Assembly: GCF_017569185.1 (NCBI RefSeq)
Contig: NZ_CP071869.1
Location: 3,338,001 to 3,402,000, forward strand
DNA: 64,000 bases
Reading direction: 5' to 3'
From: Polaribacter cellanae
GTDB lineage: Bacteria > Bacteroidota > Bacteroidia > Flavobacteriales > Flavobacteriaceae
The notes beneath the pieces are model-generated. The model searched no databases. It saw only the letters and a program-made list of their open reading frames with translations, and was not told where the DNA came from. Of this stretch, positions 53,699-61,948 are shown piece by piece (position 1 is the stretch's first letter; every line of letters starts with the position of its first letter). Both the position numbers and the translations under genes were made by a program.

Positions 53699-54310
53699 TT
53701 ATTTAAAATTGTCTTTAACATCTTTATTTACGTCATCTATAAAATCTAAGAATTCTTTTCTACCTAGCGCAGTTGAAGATGAGGTTAAAAATGTCATTGG
53801 TAATGTTTCCCAATATTGAAGTAATTTTTTCTTGTAGGAAGTAATTTGCTTATTTAATTTAGAGCTTCCTAACTTATCTGCTTTTGTAAAAACGATACAA
53901 AACGGAATTTGGTTTTCTCCCAAAAACTGCATAAACTCTAAATCGATTTTTTGCGGGTCGTGTCTAGAATCAATTAAAACAAACGTGCAAACCAATTGTT
54001 CTCGCTCTTTAAAATAGTTTTCTATAAAATATTGAAAAATTACTCTTTTCTTTTTAGAAACTTGTGCGTAACCATAACCAGGTAAATCTACTAAAAACCA
54101 TTCATCATTTATTAAAAAATGATTAATCAATTGTGTTTTACCAGGTTTTCCAGAGATTTTTGCTAAGTCTTTACGCTCCATTAACATATTAATAAGAGAA
54201 GATTTACCAACATTAGAGCGCCCAATAAAAGCGTATTCTGGTTTTCTGTCTTTTGGAGCTTTTGTAACATTGCTGTTACTCATTACAAAATCTGCAGATT
54301 TAATTTTCAT
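53699..54310 (-). CDS. engB: Ribosome biogenesis GTPase EngB (YihA/YsxC)
   Basis: A 203-residue essential GTPase needed for 50S assembly. The P-loop GRSNVGKSS (30-38), the G2/G3 region VDLPGYGYA and the TKAD G4 motif are all present. It is cytoplasmic. A run of 25 T on the plus strand (25 A in the mRNA leader) lies 13 bp upstream of its start. It probably belongs with the rluA-like gene downstream (27 bp) and, across the homopolymer, the hydrolase gene upstream. Confidence 0.95.
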   Translation of the reverse strand: MKIKSADFVMSNSNVTKAPKDRKPEYAFIGRSNVGKSSLINMLMERKDLAKISGKPGKTQLINHFLINDEWFLVDLPGYGYAQVSKKKRVIFQYFIENYFKEREQLVCTFVLIDSRHDPQKIDLEFMQFLGENQIPFCIVFTKADKLGSSKLNKQITSYKKKLLQYWETLPMTFLTSSSTALGRKEFLDFIDDVNKDVKDNFK

Positions 54311-54323
54311 CCTACTAAATTCA

Positions 54324-54348
54324 TTTTTTTTTTTTTTTTTTTTTTTTT
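54324..54348. repeat. 25-base homopolymer (T on +, A on mRNA of engB)
   Basis: A continuous run of 25 T between the engB start (54310) and the hydrolase stop (54370). It would place an A25 tract in the engB leader, just upstream of its start. Such runs are prone to length change and to sequencing error. Confidence 0.85.
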
Positions 54349-54369
54349 GAAAACTTTTCTTGAGGAGAA

Positions 54370-55149
54370 TTATAATTTTCTTGCAGTAAGCCAGTCCATT
54401 AGAATTTTATTAAATTCTTCTGGTCTTTCCATCATTGCTGCGTGTCCACATTTATCAATCCAAAATAAATCGGAATTTGGTAATAATTTATCGAAATCTG
54501 TAGCAACTTCTGGAGGCGTAACTGTGTCTTGTTTTCCCCAAATAAGGCAGGTTGGTTGTTTCATATCTGGTAAATCGTTAGCCATATTGTGTCTAATTGC
54601 ACTTTTTGCAATCGACAAAGTTCTAATTACAGCACTTCTATCGTTTACAATTTTAAAAACATCGTCTACCAATTCTTTGGTTGCAATTTTTGGGTCGTAA
54701 AAAACACCTTTGGCTTTTTTTTCGATATATTCGTAGTTTCCTCTCTTTGGAAAGCTGTCTCCCATTGCTTTTTCATACAAGCCAGAACTTCCTGTTAATA
54801 CCAGTGCACCCACTTTTTCTGGGTAATGTTTTGTAAAGTATAACCCAATATGTCCTCCTAAAGAATTTCCTAAGAGAATAACATTCTTCAGGTTTTTGTA
54901 CTCAATAAATTCGTATAAAAATTTAGCCATGTTCTTTACGTTTGTTTTTAAGAGTGGTAAAGAATATAAAGGTAATTCTGGAATTAAAACATGATATCCA
55001 TTGTTGGAAAAGTGATTAAAAGTAGCACCAAAATTGCTTAAAGCACCCATTAATCCGTGTAAAACAATGATTGCAGGTCCCTCTCCAGCTTCTGCATACG
55101 TATATTTTCCTTCGGTTTTTAACTGGTCCGTCATTGATTTTTTTTTCAT
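54370..55149 (-). CDS. Alpha/beta hydrolase
   Basis: A 259-residue hydrolase with the oxyanion region VLHGLMGAL, nucleophile elbow GNSLGGH, Asp in GKQDTVTPP and His in KCGHAAMMERPEEF. This set is typical of the MhpC-like C-C hydrolase or esterase groups; the substrate is unknown. The start is the ATG at 55149 (MKKKSMTDQ); the longer frame uses a TTG at 55164, and a further ATG at 55134 is possible. It is divergent from the mraZ/dcw cluster. Confidence 0.88.
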   Translation of the reverse strand: MKKKSMTDQLKTEGKYTYAEAGEGPAIIVLHGLMGALSNFGATFNHFSNNGYHVLIPELPLYSLPLLKTNVKNMAKFLYEFIEYKNLKNVILLGNSLGGHIGLYFTKHYPEKVGALVLTGSSGLYEKAMGDSFPKRGNYEYIEKKAKGVFYDPKIATKELVDDVFKIVNDRSAVIRTLSIAKSAIRHNMANDLPDMKQPTCLIWGKQDTVTPPEVATDFDKLLPNSDLFWIDKCGHAAMMERPEEFNKILMDWLTARKL

Positions 55150-55274
55150 TTCACTTAAACGCAAATGTAATTCTTTTTTATTAGATAATTTCCTTTTTTA
55201 TAAAACGCTGAAACTCATTTTTTAAAGCTGAAAATAGCGTCTTTTCTTCAAAAAAGAAAATATTTATTAACAAT

Positions 55275-55317
55275 GTGGTAAAAAGTGGTAAAAAGTGGTA
55301 AATTTTGTATATTTTTG
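55275..55317 (+). promoter_or_regulatory. Predicted MraZ operator and promoter of the dcw cluster
   Basis: Three GTGGT boxes start at 55275, 55285 and 55295, exactly one helical turn (10 bp) apart, each followed by AAA. They lie 10-35 bp upstream of a TATTTTTG -7 box (55310-55317). MraZ in other bacteria binds three or four such direct repeats upstream of its own gene, so autoregulation is likely. The -33 element is not evident and may be replaced by the boxes. Confidence 0.6.
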
Positions 55318-55344
55318 ATTCTTAATTAAAACCTAAGTTTTTAA

Positions 55345-55812
55345 GTGATTCATTTAATTGGTACATATGAATGTAAGGCAGATGCAAAAGGTAGGGTGAT
55401 GTTTTCATCGGCTCTAAAGAAGCAGTTGCAACCAGTTTTAAATGAGGGTTTTGTAATTAAAAGAGCTGTTTTTCAACCATGTTTAGAGTTGTATTCGATA
55501 AAAGAATGGAACTTGATGATGGAAAAAATAAACAAACTAAACCGTTTCATAAAAAAGAACAACGATTTTATTAGAAGATTTACAGCTGGCGTAAAAATGG
55601 TGGAATTCGATGCGACTGGAAGAATTTTAATTCCGAAAGATTTGTGTGAGTTCGCTTCGATAAAAAAACAAGTGGTTTTGTCTTCTGCAGTAAATATTAT
55701 TGAGATTTGGGACAAAGACAACTACGAAAAAGCGATTGACGATGCAGCAGTAGATTTCGCAGATTTAGCAGAGGAAGTAATGGGAAATACAGATTTCGAT
55801 GAATTATCATAA
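55345..55812 (+). CDS. mraZ: Transcriptional regulator MraZ
   Basis: A 155-residue AbrB/SpoVT-fold DNA-binding protein, first gene of the dcw cluster. It starts at GTG (55345): MIHLIGTYECKADAKGRVMFSSALKKQL. Two MraZ repeats are visible: ECKADAKGRVMFSSALKKQL and EFDATGRILIPKDLCEFASI. It represses dcw expression by binding direct repeats upstream. It overlaps rsmH by 14 bp (55799-55812). Confidence 0.95.
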   Translation: MIHLIGTYECKADAKGRVMFSSALKKQLQPVLNEGFVIKRAVFQPCLELYSIKEWNLMMEKINKLNRFIKKNNDFIRRFTAGVKMVEFDATGRILIPKDLCEFASIKKQVVLSSAVNIIEIWDKDNYEKAIDDAAVDFADLAEEVMGNTDFDELS

Positions 55813-56704
55813 TCCAGTTTTATTACAAGAAAGCGTAGATGCATTGGCTATCAAAGAAGATGGTGTGTATGTAGATGTTACATTTGGTGGTGGAGGTCAT
55901 TCTAAAGAAATTTTAAAAAGATTAGGAGAGCAAGGAAGGTTGTTTGGTTTCGATCAAGATTCAGATGCTTTAGAAAATGTAATTGATGATGCGCGTTTTA
56001 CTTTAATTCCAGAGAATTTTAGGTACATATCAAGATTTTTAAGGTTTCATAGAGTTCGTAAAGTAGATGGAGTTTTAGCAGATTTAGGGGTTTCTTCTCA
56101 TCAATTTAATGAAGCAGAAAGAGGGTTTTCAACTCGTTTTAATGGTGATTTGGATATGAGAATGAATCAGAAATCAAAAGTTTCTGCACAAGAAATTATC
56201 AATACATATTCGGAAGAGAAATTGGCAAATATTCTGTTTATGTATGGCGAATTGAGAAATTCGAGAAACTTGGCAAAAACCATTGTAGAGGAAAGAGAGA
56301 AAGAAAAAATTGAAACGAGTTTTCAGTTAAAGCAAATTTTAAAACGCTATTTACCAAACGCAAAAGAGCATAAAATATTGGCTCAAATTTTTCAGGCGAT
56401 TAGAATAGAGGTAAATGAAGAATTAGATGTTTTAAAAGAATTTTTAGAGCAAATACCAAATTTATTAAAAGAAGATGGTAGGTTGAGTGTAATTTCTTAC
56501 CATTCTTTAGAAGATCGTTTGGTAAAAAGATTTATAAGAACAGGAATGTTTAGTGGCGAGCTCGAAAAAGATGTTTTTGGAAACACGAGTGAACCATTAC
56601 AGAAAGTTGGAAAGTTAATAGTGCCTACCTCACAGGAAATTAAAACAAACAACAGGGCTCGAAGCGCTAAATTAAGAATTGCAACTTTAAGAGTTGAAAA
56701 GTAA
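55799..56704 (+). CDS. rsmH: 16S rRNA m4C1402 methyltransferase RsmH (MraW)
   Basis: A 301-residue SAM-dependent methyltransferase. It starts YHNPVLLQESVDAL, with the SAM loop VDVTFGGGGHSKEIL and DQDSDAL. The conserved GVLADLGVSSHQFN and SVISYHSLEDRLVKRFI segments confirm it. It N4-methylates C1402 of 16S rRNA. It overlaps mraZ by 14 bp and is followed by ftsL after 12 bp, so all are co-transcribed. Confidence 0.97.
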   Translation: MNYHNPVLLQESVDALAIKEDGVYVDVTFGGGGHSKEILKRLGEQGRLFGFDQDSDALENVIDDARFTLIPENFRYISRFLRFHRVRKVDGVLADLGVSSHQFNEAERGFSTRFNGDLDMRMNQKSKVSAQEIINTYSEEKLANILFMYGELRNSRNLAKTIVEEREKEKIETSFQLKQILKRYLPNAKEHKILAQIFQAIRIEVNEELDVLKEFLEQIPNLLKEDGRLSVISYHSLEDRLVKRFIRTGMFSGELEKDVFGNTSEPLQKVGKLIVPTSQEIKTNNRARSAKLRIATLRVEK

Positions 56705-56716
56705 TTTTAAAGAAAA

Positions 56717-57043
56717 ATGTCTAAAGTTAGAAAAGGAATTTACGATTTTTTACGAGGCAGTTTTCTTACGGATGAATCTGCTTTTAAAAATTGGCGAATC
56801 ATCATTTTTGTTGTTACGCTCTTGTTAATTATGATTTCTATGGGGCATAGTGCAGAAAAAAAAGTATACAAAATTTCTAAACTAAATAAGTTAAAAAGAG
56901 AGTTGAGGGCAGAGCATGTAGATGTTGGAACCATTTTAATGAGAATGAAAATGGAATCGAATATCAGAGAAAAAGCGAAAGTTAGAGGTTTAAAACCTTC
57001 ACAAACCCCACCAAAAAAAATAAAAGTAATCTATAAAAAATAA
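56717..57043 (+). CDS. ftsL: FtsL-like division protein
   Basis: A 108-residue bitopic membrane protein with one hydrophobic segment (about residues 26-44, IIIFVVTLLLIMISMG) and a periplasmic coiled-coil-like tail (KVYKISKLNKLKRELRAEHV). Position between rsmH and ftsI identifies it as the FtsL of the FtsQLB complex, even though sequence identity is low in this family. It is essential for septal peptidoglycan activation. Confidence 0.85.
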   Translation: MSKVRKGIYDFLRGSFLTDESAFKNWRIIIFVVTLLLIMISMGHSAEKKVYKISKLNKLKRELRAEHVDVGTILMRMKMESNIREKAKVRGLKPSQTPPKKIKVIYKK

Positions 57044-57048
57044 ACAAA

Positions 57049-59064
57049 TTGGCAACTCATAAAAAAAGCATACTTACAAAATTCTACTTGGTAGCTAGTT
57101 TTATGACGCTTTTATTGTTGGCGATTATATTTCGTGTTGTAAATCTACAATATGTGCATGGAGATAAGTATAGGAAGCTGGCATCCGAACTTACAAGTAG
57201 AGCAGATACTATTTATGCAAATAGAGGAAATGTGTATGCTGCAGATGGAAATCTTCTAGCGACTTCGATGTCTAAATTTAATATTTATATGGATTTGGTA
57301 ACTGTAGATAGTAAGGTTTTTGAAGAAAATATTGCAGACTTATCTAAAGAACTTTCTAAGATGTTAGGTCATTCTGTAAATTACCATCAATCGAGGTTGC
57401 GAAGTGCTAAAAATAGAAAAAAACGCTACTTTTTAATTGCAAGAGACATTGGTTACACAGATTATTTAAAAATGAAACAATTCCCAATTTTTAAATTGGG
57501 AGTGTATAAAGGAGGTTTTATAGCAAAGCAAAGAACAGAGCGTGCACATCCAATTGGTAAAATTGCAGAAAGAACAATTGGATATCACGATTTTAGAGGA
57601 GAAGCAGGTATAGAAGGAGCTTTTGCAGATTATATGCAAGGAGAAAATGGACTAAGATGGGTGCAGAAAATTGCGAAAAATCAATGGAAGCCAATTAGCG
57701 ATTACAACGAAAAAGAGCCAACTGACGGCCAAGATGTAATTACAACATTAGATGTGAACATTCAAGATATTACACACCATGCTTTGTTGGCTCAGTTAGA
57801 AAATTACGAAGCAGACCATGGTTGTGCAGTAGTTATGGAAACTGCAACTGGCGAAATTAAAGCGATTTCTAATCTGGGAAGAACTTCCAAAGGAAAATAT
57901 TTCGAAAAAAGAAACTATGCAGTTTGGGAAAGTCACGAGCCAGGTTCCACGTTTAAGTTGGCAAGTTTAATGGCGGCTTTAGACGATAAAAAAATAGATA
58001 CCTCTACAGTTGTAGATACAGAAAAAGGGAAGATTTTTATTCATGGTTCTAAAGTAGAAGATTCTCACAGAGGTGGGTATGGAAAAATTTCTGCAGCGAG
58101 AGTTTTCGAAGTTTCATCGAATGTTGGTATTGTAAAATTAATTCAAAAATATTACGATCGCCAGCCAGAAAAATTTATTAAGAAAATAGCTTCTTATGGT
58201 TTTACAAAACCCATTGGTTTTCAAATTAAAGGAGAAGGAATGCCTGTGGTCCCAAAACCATCAGACAAAAGATGGAATAAAATTTCTTTAGAGTGGATGT
58301 CTTGGGGCTATGGAATTTCGGTAACACCAATGCAAATATTAATGTTTTACAATGCTGTTGCGAATAACGGAGTAATGGTAAAACCACGTTTTGTTAAAGA
58401 ATTAAGAAGACAAGAAAAAACAGAAAAAGTTTTTAAAACAGAAATTGTAAATCCTCAAATAGCATCAAAAGAAACATTAAAAAAAATTAGAAAAGTAATG
58501 GAAAATGTAGTTATTAAAGGAACTGCAAAAAATATTTACTCTCCAAATTTTTCAATGGCAGGAAAAACAGGAACTGCTAAAAAGTTTTTGCCAAAGCATA
58601 TAGATAAAAATGGAAAAACAATAAATGCAGGCTATTCAAACAAGCATTATGTAGCTTCTTTTGCGGGCTTTTTTCCAGCAGATAAACCTAAATATTCTTG
58701 TATTGTGGTAATACACGATCCAAAAAAGAAAAAAGGATATTATGGTGCAACAGTTGCTGGTCCTGTATTCAAAGAAATTGCACAGAAAATTTTTACAACC
58801 ACACCAATCGACAATCAATCTGTAAATGATAAAGTTCAGTTTGTAGAAATTGACAAAGAATTTGCAACATACAATACAAAATTAAATAAAAATTATACAG
58901 AAGTTCCTAATGTAAAAGGAATGCCTGGAATGGATGCAGTTTCACTTTTAGAAAATATGGGATTAAAAGTGAAGATATCTGGCGTTGGAAAAGTAGAATC
59001 TCAATCTTTAAGAAAAGGAGAGAAATTAGAAAAAGGAAAAACAATCCGTTTAAAATTATCATAG
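57049..59064 (+). CDS. ftsI: Septal peptidoglycan transpeptidase FtsI (PBP) with PASTA domain
   Basis: A 671-residue class B penicillin-binding protein. The membrane anchor is about 8-33. A dimerisation domain is followed by the transpeptidase with Ser300-T-F-Lys303, Ser356-S-N358 and Lys506-T-G508. The C-terminal 55 residues (EVPNVKGMPGMDAVSLLE onward) are one PASTA domain, usual in Bacteroidota FtsI. It cross-links septal peptidoglycan outside the inner membrane. It starts at TTG (57049), five bases after ftsL. Confidence 0.95.
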   Translation: MATHKKSILTKFYLVASFMTLLLLAIIFRVVNLQYVHGDKYRKLASELTSRADTIYANRGNVYAADGNLLATSMSKFNIYMDLVTVDSKVFEENIADLSKELSKMLGHSVNYHQSRLRSAKNRKKRYFLIARDIGYTDYLKMKQFPIFKLGVYKGGFIAKQRTERAHPIGKIAERTIGYHDFRGEAGIEGAFADYMQGENGLRWVQKIAKNQWKPISDYNEKEPTDGQDVITTLDVNIQDITHHALLAQLENYEADHGCAVVMETATGEIKAISNLGRTSKGKYFEKRNYAVWESHEPGSTFKLASLMAALDDKKIDTSTVVDTEKGKIFIHGSKVEDSHRGGYGKISAARVFEVSSNVGIVKLIQKYYDRQPEKFIKKIASYGFTKPIGFQIKGEGMPVVPKPSDKRWNKISLEWMSWGYGISVTPMQILMFYNAVANNGVMVKPRFVKELRRQEKTEKVFKTEIVNPQIASKETLKKIRKVMENVVIKGTAKNIYSPNFSMAGKTGTAKKFLPKHIDKNGKTINAGYSNKHYVASFAGFFPADKPKYSCIVVIHDPKKKKGYYGATVAGPVFKEIAQKIFTTTPIDNQSVNDKVQFVEIDKEFATYNTKLNKNYTEVPNVKGMPGMDAVSLLENMGLKVKISGVGKVESQSLRKGEKLEKGKTIRLKLS

Positions 59065-59065
59065 T

Positions 59066-60532
59066 CTGAAAAATTTAAAAGACATATTATATAAAGTTTC
59101 TATAAATCAAGTATTTGGTGATACAAATATTGCGATAAAAAGTCTTATTTTCGATTCAAGAAAAGTTGAAGTAAATGACGTTTTTATAGCGCAAAAAGGA
59201 GTTTCTGTAGATGGACATTTGTTTATTGAAAAAGCGATTTCTTTAGGTGCAATTGCAATTATTTGTGAAGATTTTCCTGCTGATAAAAAAGAAGGCATCA
59301 CCTACATTCAAGTTGCAGATGCAAATGAAGCTTTGGCAATTATGGCTTCTAACTTTTATAATAATCCTTCAGAAAACATCCAATTAATTGGAATTACAGG
59401 AACAAACGGAAAAACAACTGTAGCTTCACTTTTATATCAATTATTTAAAAAAGCAGGTTACAAAGCTGGTTTACTTTCTACAGTGAAAATTTTGGTAGAT
59501 GAAGCTGAATTTAAGGCAACACACACCACACCAGATTCTGTGACCATAAACAGTTATTTAGATCAAATGATTGATGCTGGAGTAGAATTCTGTTTTATGG
59601 AAGTGAGTTCTCATGGAATTCATCAAAAAAGAACAGCTGGCTTAACTTTTTCAGGAGGAATTTTCACAAACCTCTCTCACGATCATTTAGATTATCACGA
59701 AACTTTTGCAGAGTATAGAGACGTAAAAAAGTCATTTTTCGATGCTTTACCAAAATCGGCATTTGCAATAACAAATATCGATGATAAAAATGGTGATTTT
59801 ATGTTACAAAACACCAACGCAAAAAAAGTAACCTATGCTTTAAAAACGTTGGCAGATTTTAAAACAAAGGTTTTAGAAAAGCAACTTTCTGGAACTTTAA
59901 TTTCTGTGGATAATACAGAAGTCTGGACAAAGTTAATAGGTGTTTTTAATATTTACAATTTAACAGCAATTATTGCAACTGCAGCATTATTAGGATTAGA
60001 AAAATTAGAAGTTTTAACCATTATTAGTAAGTTAGAAAGCGTAAGCGGACGTTTCCAATACATTGTTTCAGAAGACGGAATTACTGCAATTGTAGATTAT
60101 GCACATACTCCAGATGCTTTAAAAAATGTGTTAGAAACCATTAACGATATTAGAACAGGAAACGAAAAACTGTATACAGTTGTGGGTTGTGGAGGAGATA
60201 GAGATAAAACGAAAAGACCTAAAATGGCTCACATTGCTTCGCAGTTAAGTAATCAGGTAATTTTTACTTCGGATAATCCAAGAACGGAAAACCCACAAAC
60301 GATTTTAGATGAAATGGAAGCTGGAGTTTCTCCAGAAAACTACAAAAAAACAATTACGGTTTTAGATAGAAAACAAGCAATAAAAACAGCTTGTAAATTT
60401 TCTGAAACAGGAGATATTATTTTGATTGCAGGAAAAGGACATGAAAATTATCAAGAAATAAATGGTATTCGAACTCATTTTGATGATTTAGAGGAAATAG
60501 AAAAATGTTTCAATCAACTAAAAAGGAAATAG
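59066..60532 (+). CDS. murE: UDP-MurNAc-tripeptide synthetase MurE (meso-DAP type)
   Basis: A 488-residue cytoplasmic ligase that adds meso-diaminopimelate to UDP-MurNAc-L-Ala-D-Glu. The N-terminal uridine domain has [20 protein letters not shown] is bound by [10 protein letters not shown]. The DNPR motif ([10 protein letters not shown]) marks meso-DAP specificity, and HTTPDS marks the nucleotide pocket. The frame has no ATG at the conserved N-terminus; the matching start is CTG at 59066 (giving [13 protein letters not shown]), one base after the ftsI stop. The next candidate, TTG at 59219, would remove 51 conserved residues. Confidence 0.95.
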   Translation: MKNLKDILYKVSINQVFGDTNIAIKSLIFDSRKVEVNDVFIAQKGVSVDGHLFIEKAISLGAIAIICEDFPADKKEGITYIQVADANEALAIMASNFYNNPSENIQLIGITGTNGKTTVASLLYQLFKKAGYKAGLLSTVKILVDEAEFKATHTTPDSVTINSYLDQMIDAGVEFCFMEVSSHGIHQKRTAGLTFSGGIFTNLSHDHLDYHETFAEYRDVKKSFFDALPKSAFAITNIDDKNGDFMLQNTNAKKVTYALKTLADFKTKVLEKQLSGTLISVDNTEVWTKLIGVFNIYNLTAIIATAALLGLEKLEVLTIISKLESVSGRFQYIVSEDGITAIVDYAHTPDALKNVLETINDIRTGNEKLYTVVGCGGDRDKTKRPKMAHIASQLSNQVIFTSDNPRTENPQTILDEMEAGVSPENYKKTITVLDRKQAIKTACKFSETGDIILIAGKGHENYQEINGIRTHFDDLEEIEKCFNQLKRK

Positions 60533-60533
60533 A

Positions 60534-61760
60534 ATGCTGTATAATTTATTCGAATATTTAGAAAGTCAATTTAATTTTCCTGGAGCAAGTTTGTTTCAGT
60601 TTATCACATTTAGGGCAACAGCAGCTTTCCTATTGTCACTATTAATTAGTGCAATTTATGGAAAAAGAATTATCAACTATTTAAGCAAACAACAAGTTGG
60701 AGAATCGATTAGAGACTTGGGTTTAGAAGGGCAGGTTCAAAAAGCAGGAACACCAACAATGGGTGGGTTAATTATTATTTTTGCCACTTTAATTCCAGCG
60801 CTTTTATTGGCGAAATTAGATAATGTCTATGTAATAATTCTGCTAATTACTACAGTTTGGATGGGTTTAATCGGTTTTTTAGATGATTATATTAAAGTAT
60901 TCAAAAAAGACAAAGGAGGTTTAAGTGGTAAGTTCAAGATTTTAGGACAGGTTGGTTTAGGAGTTATAGTGGGTTCGATGCTTTATTTTAATGATGATGT
61001 TGTTATTAAAGAGCAATTACCAGTAAAACAGCAAACTGTCCAAGAAAATGGAAAGAAAAAAGTATTTGGAGAAGCACATAAATCCACAAAAACAACCGTT
61101 CCTTTTTTCAAAAATAACGAATTAGAATATTCAAAAGCATTGAGTTTTTTAGGAGAAGATTACGAAAAATATGGGTGGATTGTTTTCATATTTATCGTCG
61201 TTTTTATTGTAACAGGAATTTCAAATGGAGCAAATCTAACAGACGGAATTGATGGTTTGGCAGCAGGTTCATCCGCAATTATGGTCGTTACATTGGCGGT
61301 TTTTGCTTGGGTTTCTGGAAACATTGTTTTCGCGGATTATTTAGATGTTATGTACATTCCGAATTCTGGAGAAATGACGGTTTTTATCCTTGCTTTTGCA
61401 GGAGCATTAATTGGTTTTCTGTGGTATAATACCTATCCAGCACAAGTTTTTATGGGAGATACAGGAAGTTTAACCATTGGAGGAATTATAGCTGTAATTG
61501 CAATTTCTATTCGAAAAGAATTATTGCTTCCAATTTTAGCAGGAATTTTTGTGGTTGAAAACTTATCAGTAATCCTACAAGTTTCGTGGTTTAAATACAC
61601 TCGAAAGAAATTTGGAGAAGGAAGAAGAATTTTTAGAATGTCGCCATTACATCATCATTATCAAAAATTAAGTTATCACGAAAGTAAAATTGTAGTACGA
61701 TTTTGGATTGTAGGAATTATGTTGGCAGCACTAACAATAGTTACTTTAAAATTGAGGTAA
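60534..61760 (+). CDS. mraY: Phospho-MurNAc-pentapeptide translocase MraY
   Basis: A 408-residue inner-membrane enzyme with about ten membrane segments that makes lipid I from UDP-MurNAc-pentapeptide and undecaprenyl phosphate. The DD motif GFLDDYIK, the [10 protein letters not shown] motif and PLHHHY are all intact. A periplasmic insert (about residues 160-215) is as in other Bacteroidota. It begins one base after murE. A 188-bp gap with repeats separates it from murD. Confidence 0.97.
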   Translation: MLYNLFEYLESQFNFPGASLFQFITFRATAAFLLSLLISAIYGKRIINYLSKQQVGESIRDLGLEGQVQKAGTPTMGGLIIIFATLIPALLLAKLDNVYVIILLITTVWMGLIGFLDDYIKVFKKDKGGLSGKFKILGQVGLGVIVGSMLYFNDDVVIKEQLPVKQQTVQENGKKKVFGEAHKSTKTTVPFFKNNELEYSKALSFLGEDYEKYGWIVFIFIVVFIVTGISNGANLTDGIDGLAAGSSAIMVVTLAVFAWVSGNIVFADYLDVMYIPNSGEMTVFILAFAGALIGFLWYNTYPAQVFMGDTGSLTIGGIIAVIAISIRKELLLPILAGIFVVENLSVILQVSWFKYTRKKFGEGRRIFRMSPLHHHYQKLSYHESKIVVRFWIVGIMLAALTIVTLKLR

Positions 61761-61764
61761 AATT

Positions 61765-61792
61765 CCCTCTTAATCTTCCCAAAGGGAAGAGA
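61765..61792. repeat. CCCTTTGGG-family repeat after mraY
   Basis: CCCTCTTAATCTTCCCAAAG followed by GGAAGAGA, the reverse complement of the 1691-1717 type. It lies five bases past the mraY stop codon. Confidence 0.75.
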
Positions 61793-61838
61793 TATTGTTG
61801 TGTTAATTTAATTGTGGAAGTGGATTGGGTGAAGTAGT

Positions 61839-61871
61839 AACCCAGAAAGGGTTTGAAACCCTTTCTGGGTT
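61839..61871. repeat. 33-bp perfect palindrome between mraY and murD
   Basis: The 16-bp arms AACCCAGAAAGGGTTT and AAACCCTTTCTGGGTT flank one base. It is the best example of the ACC..AAGGTTT palindrome class in the window and could fold into a stable mRNA hairpin within the operon. Confidence 0.85.
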
Positions 61872-61948
61872 GAGCAAGGAGAATATGCTGGACAAGTAAA
61901 AAGAATAAGATTAAAAAGTAGAAAGAAAAAAAAATTACAAAGAAAGAA

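Noticed and set aside
54324..54348. Poly-T run as the T-tract of a terminator
   Set aside because: There is no stable stem directly before it on either strand.
55799..56704. A methyltransferase that could serve as ArsM
   Set aside because: The only SAM methyltransferase seen is RsmH, with rRNA methyltransferase motifs and dcw position; it lacks the Cys set of ArsM.
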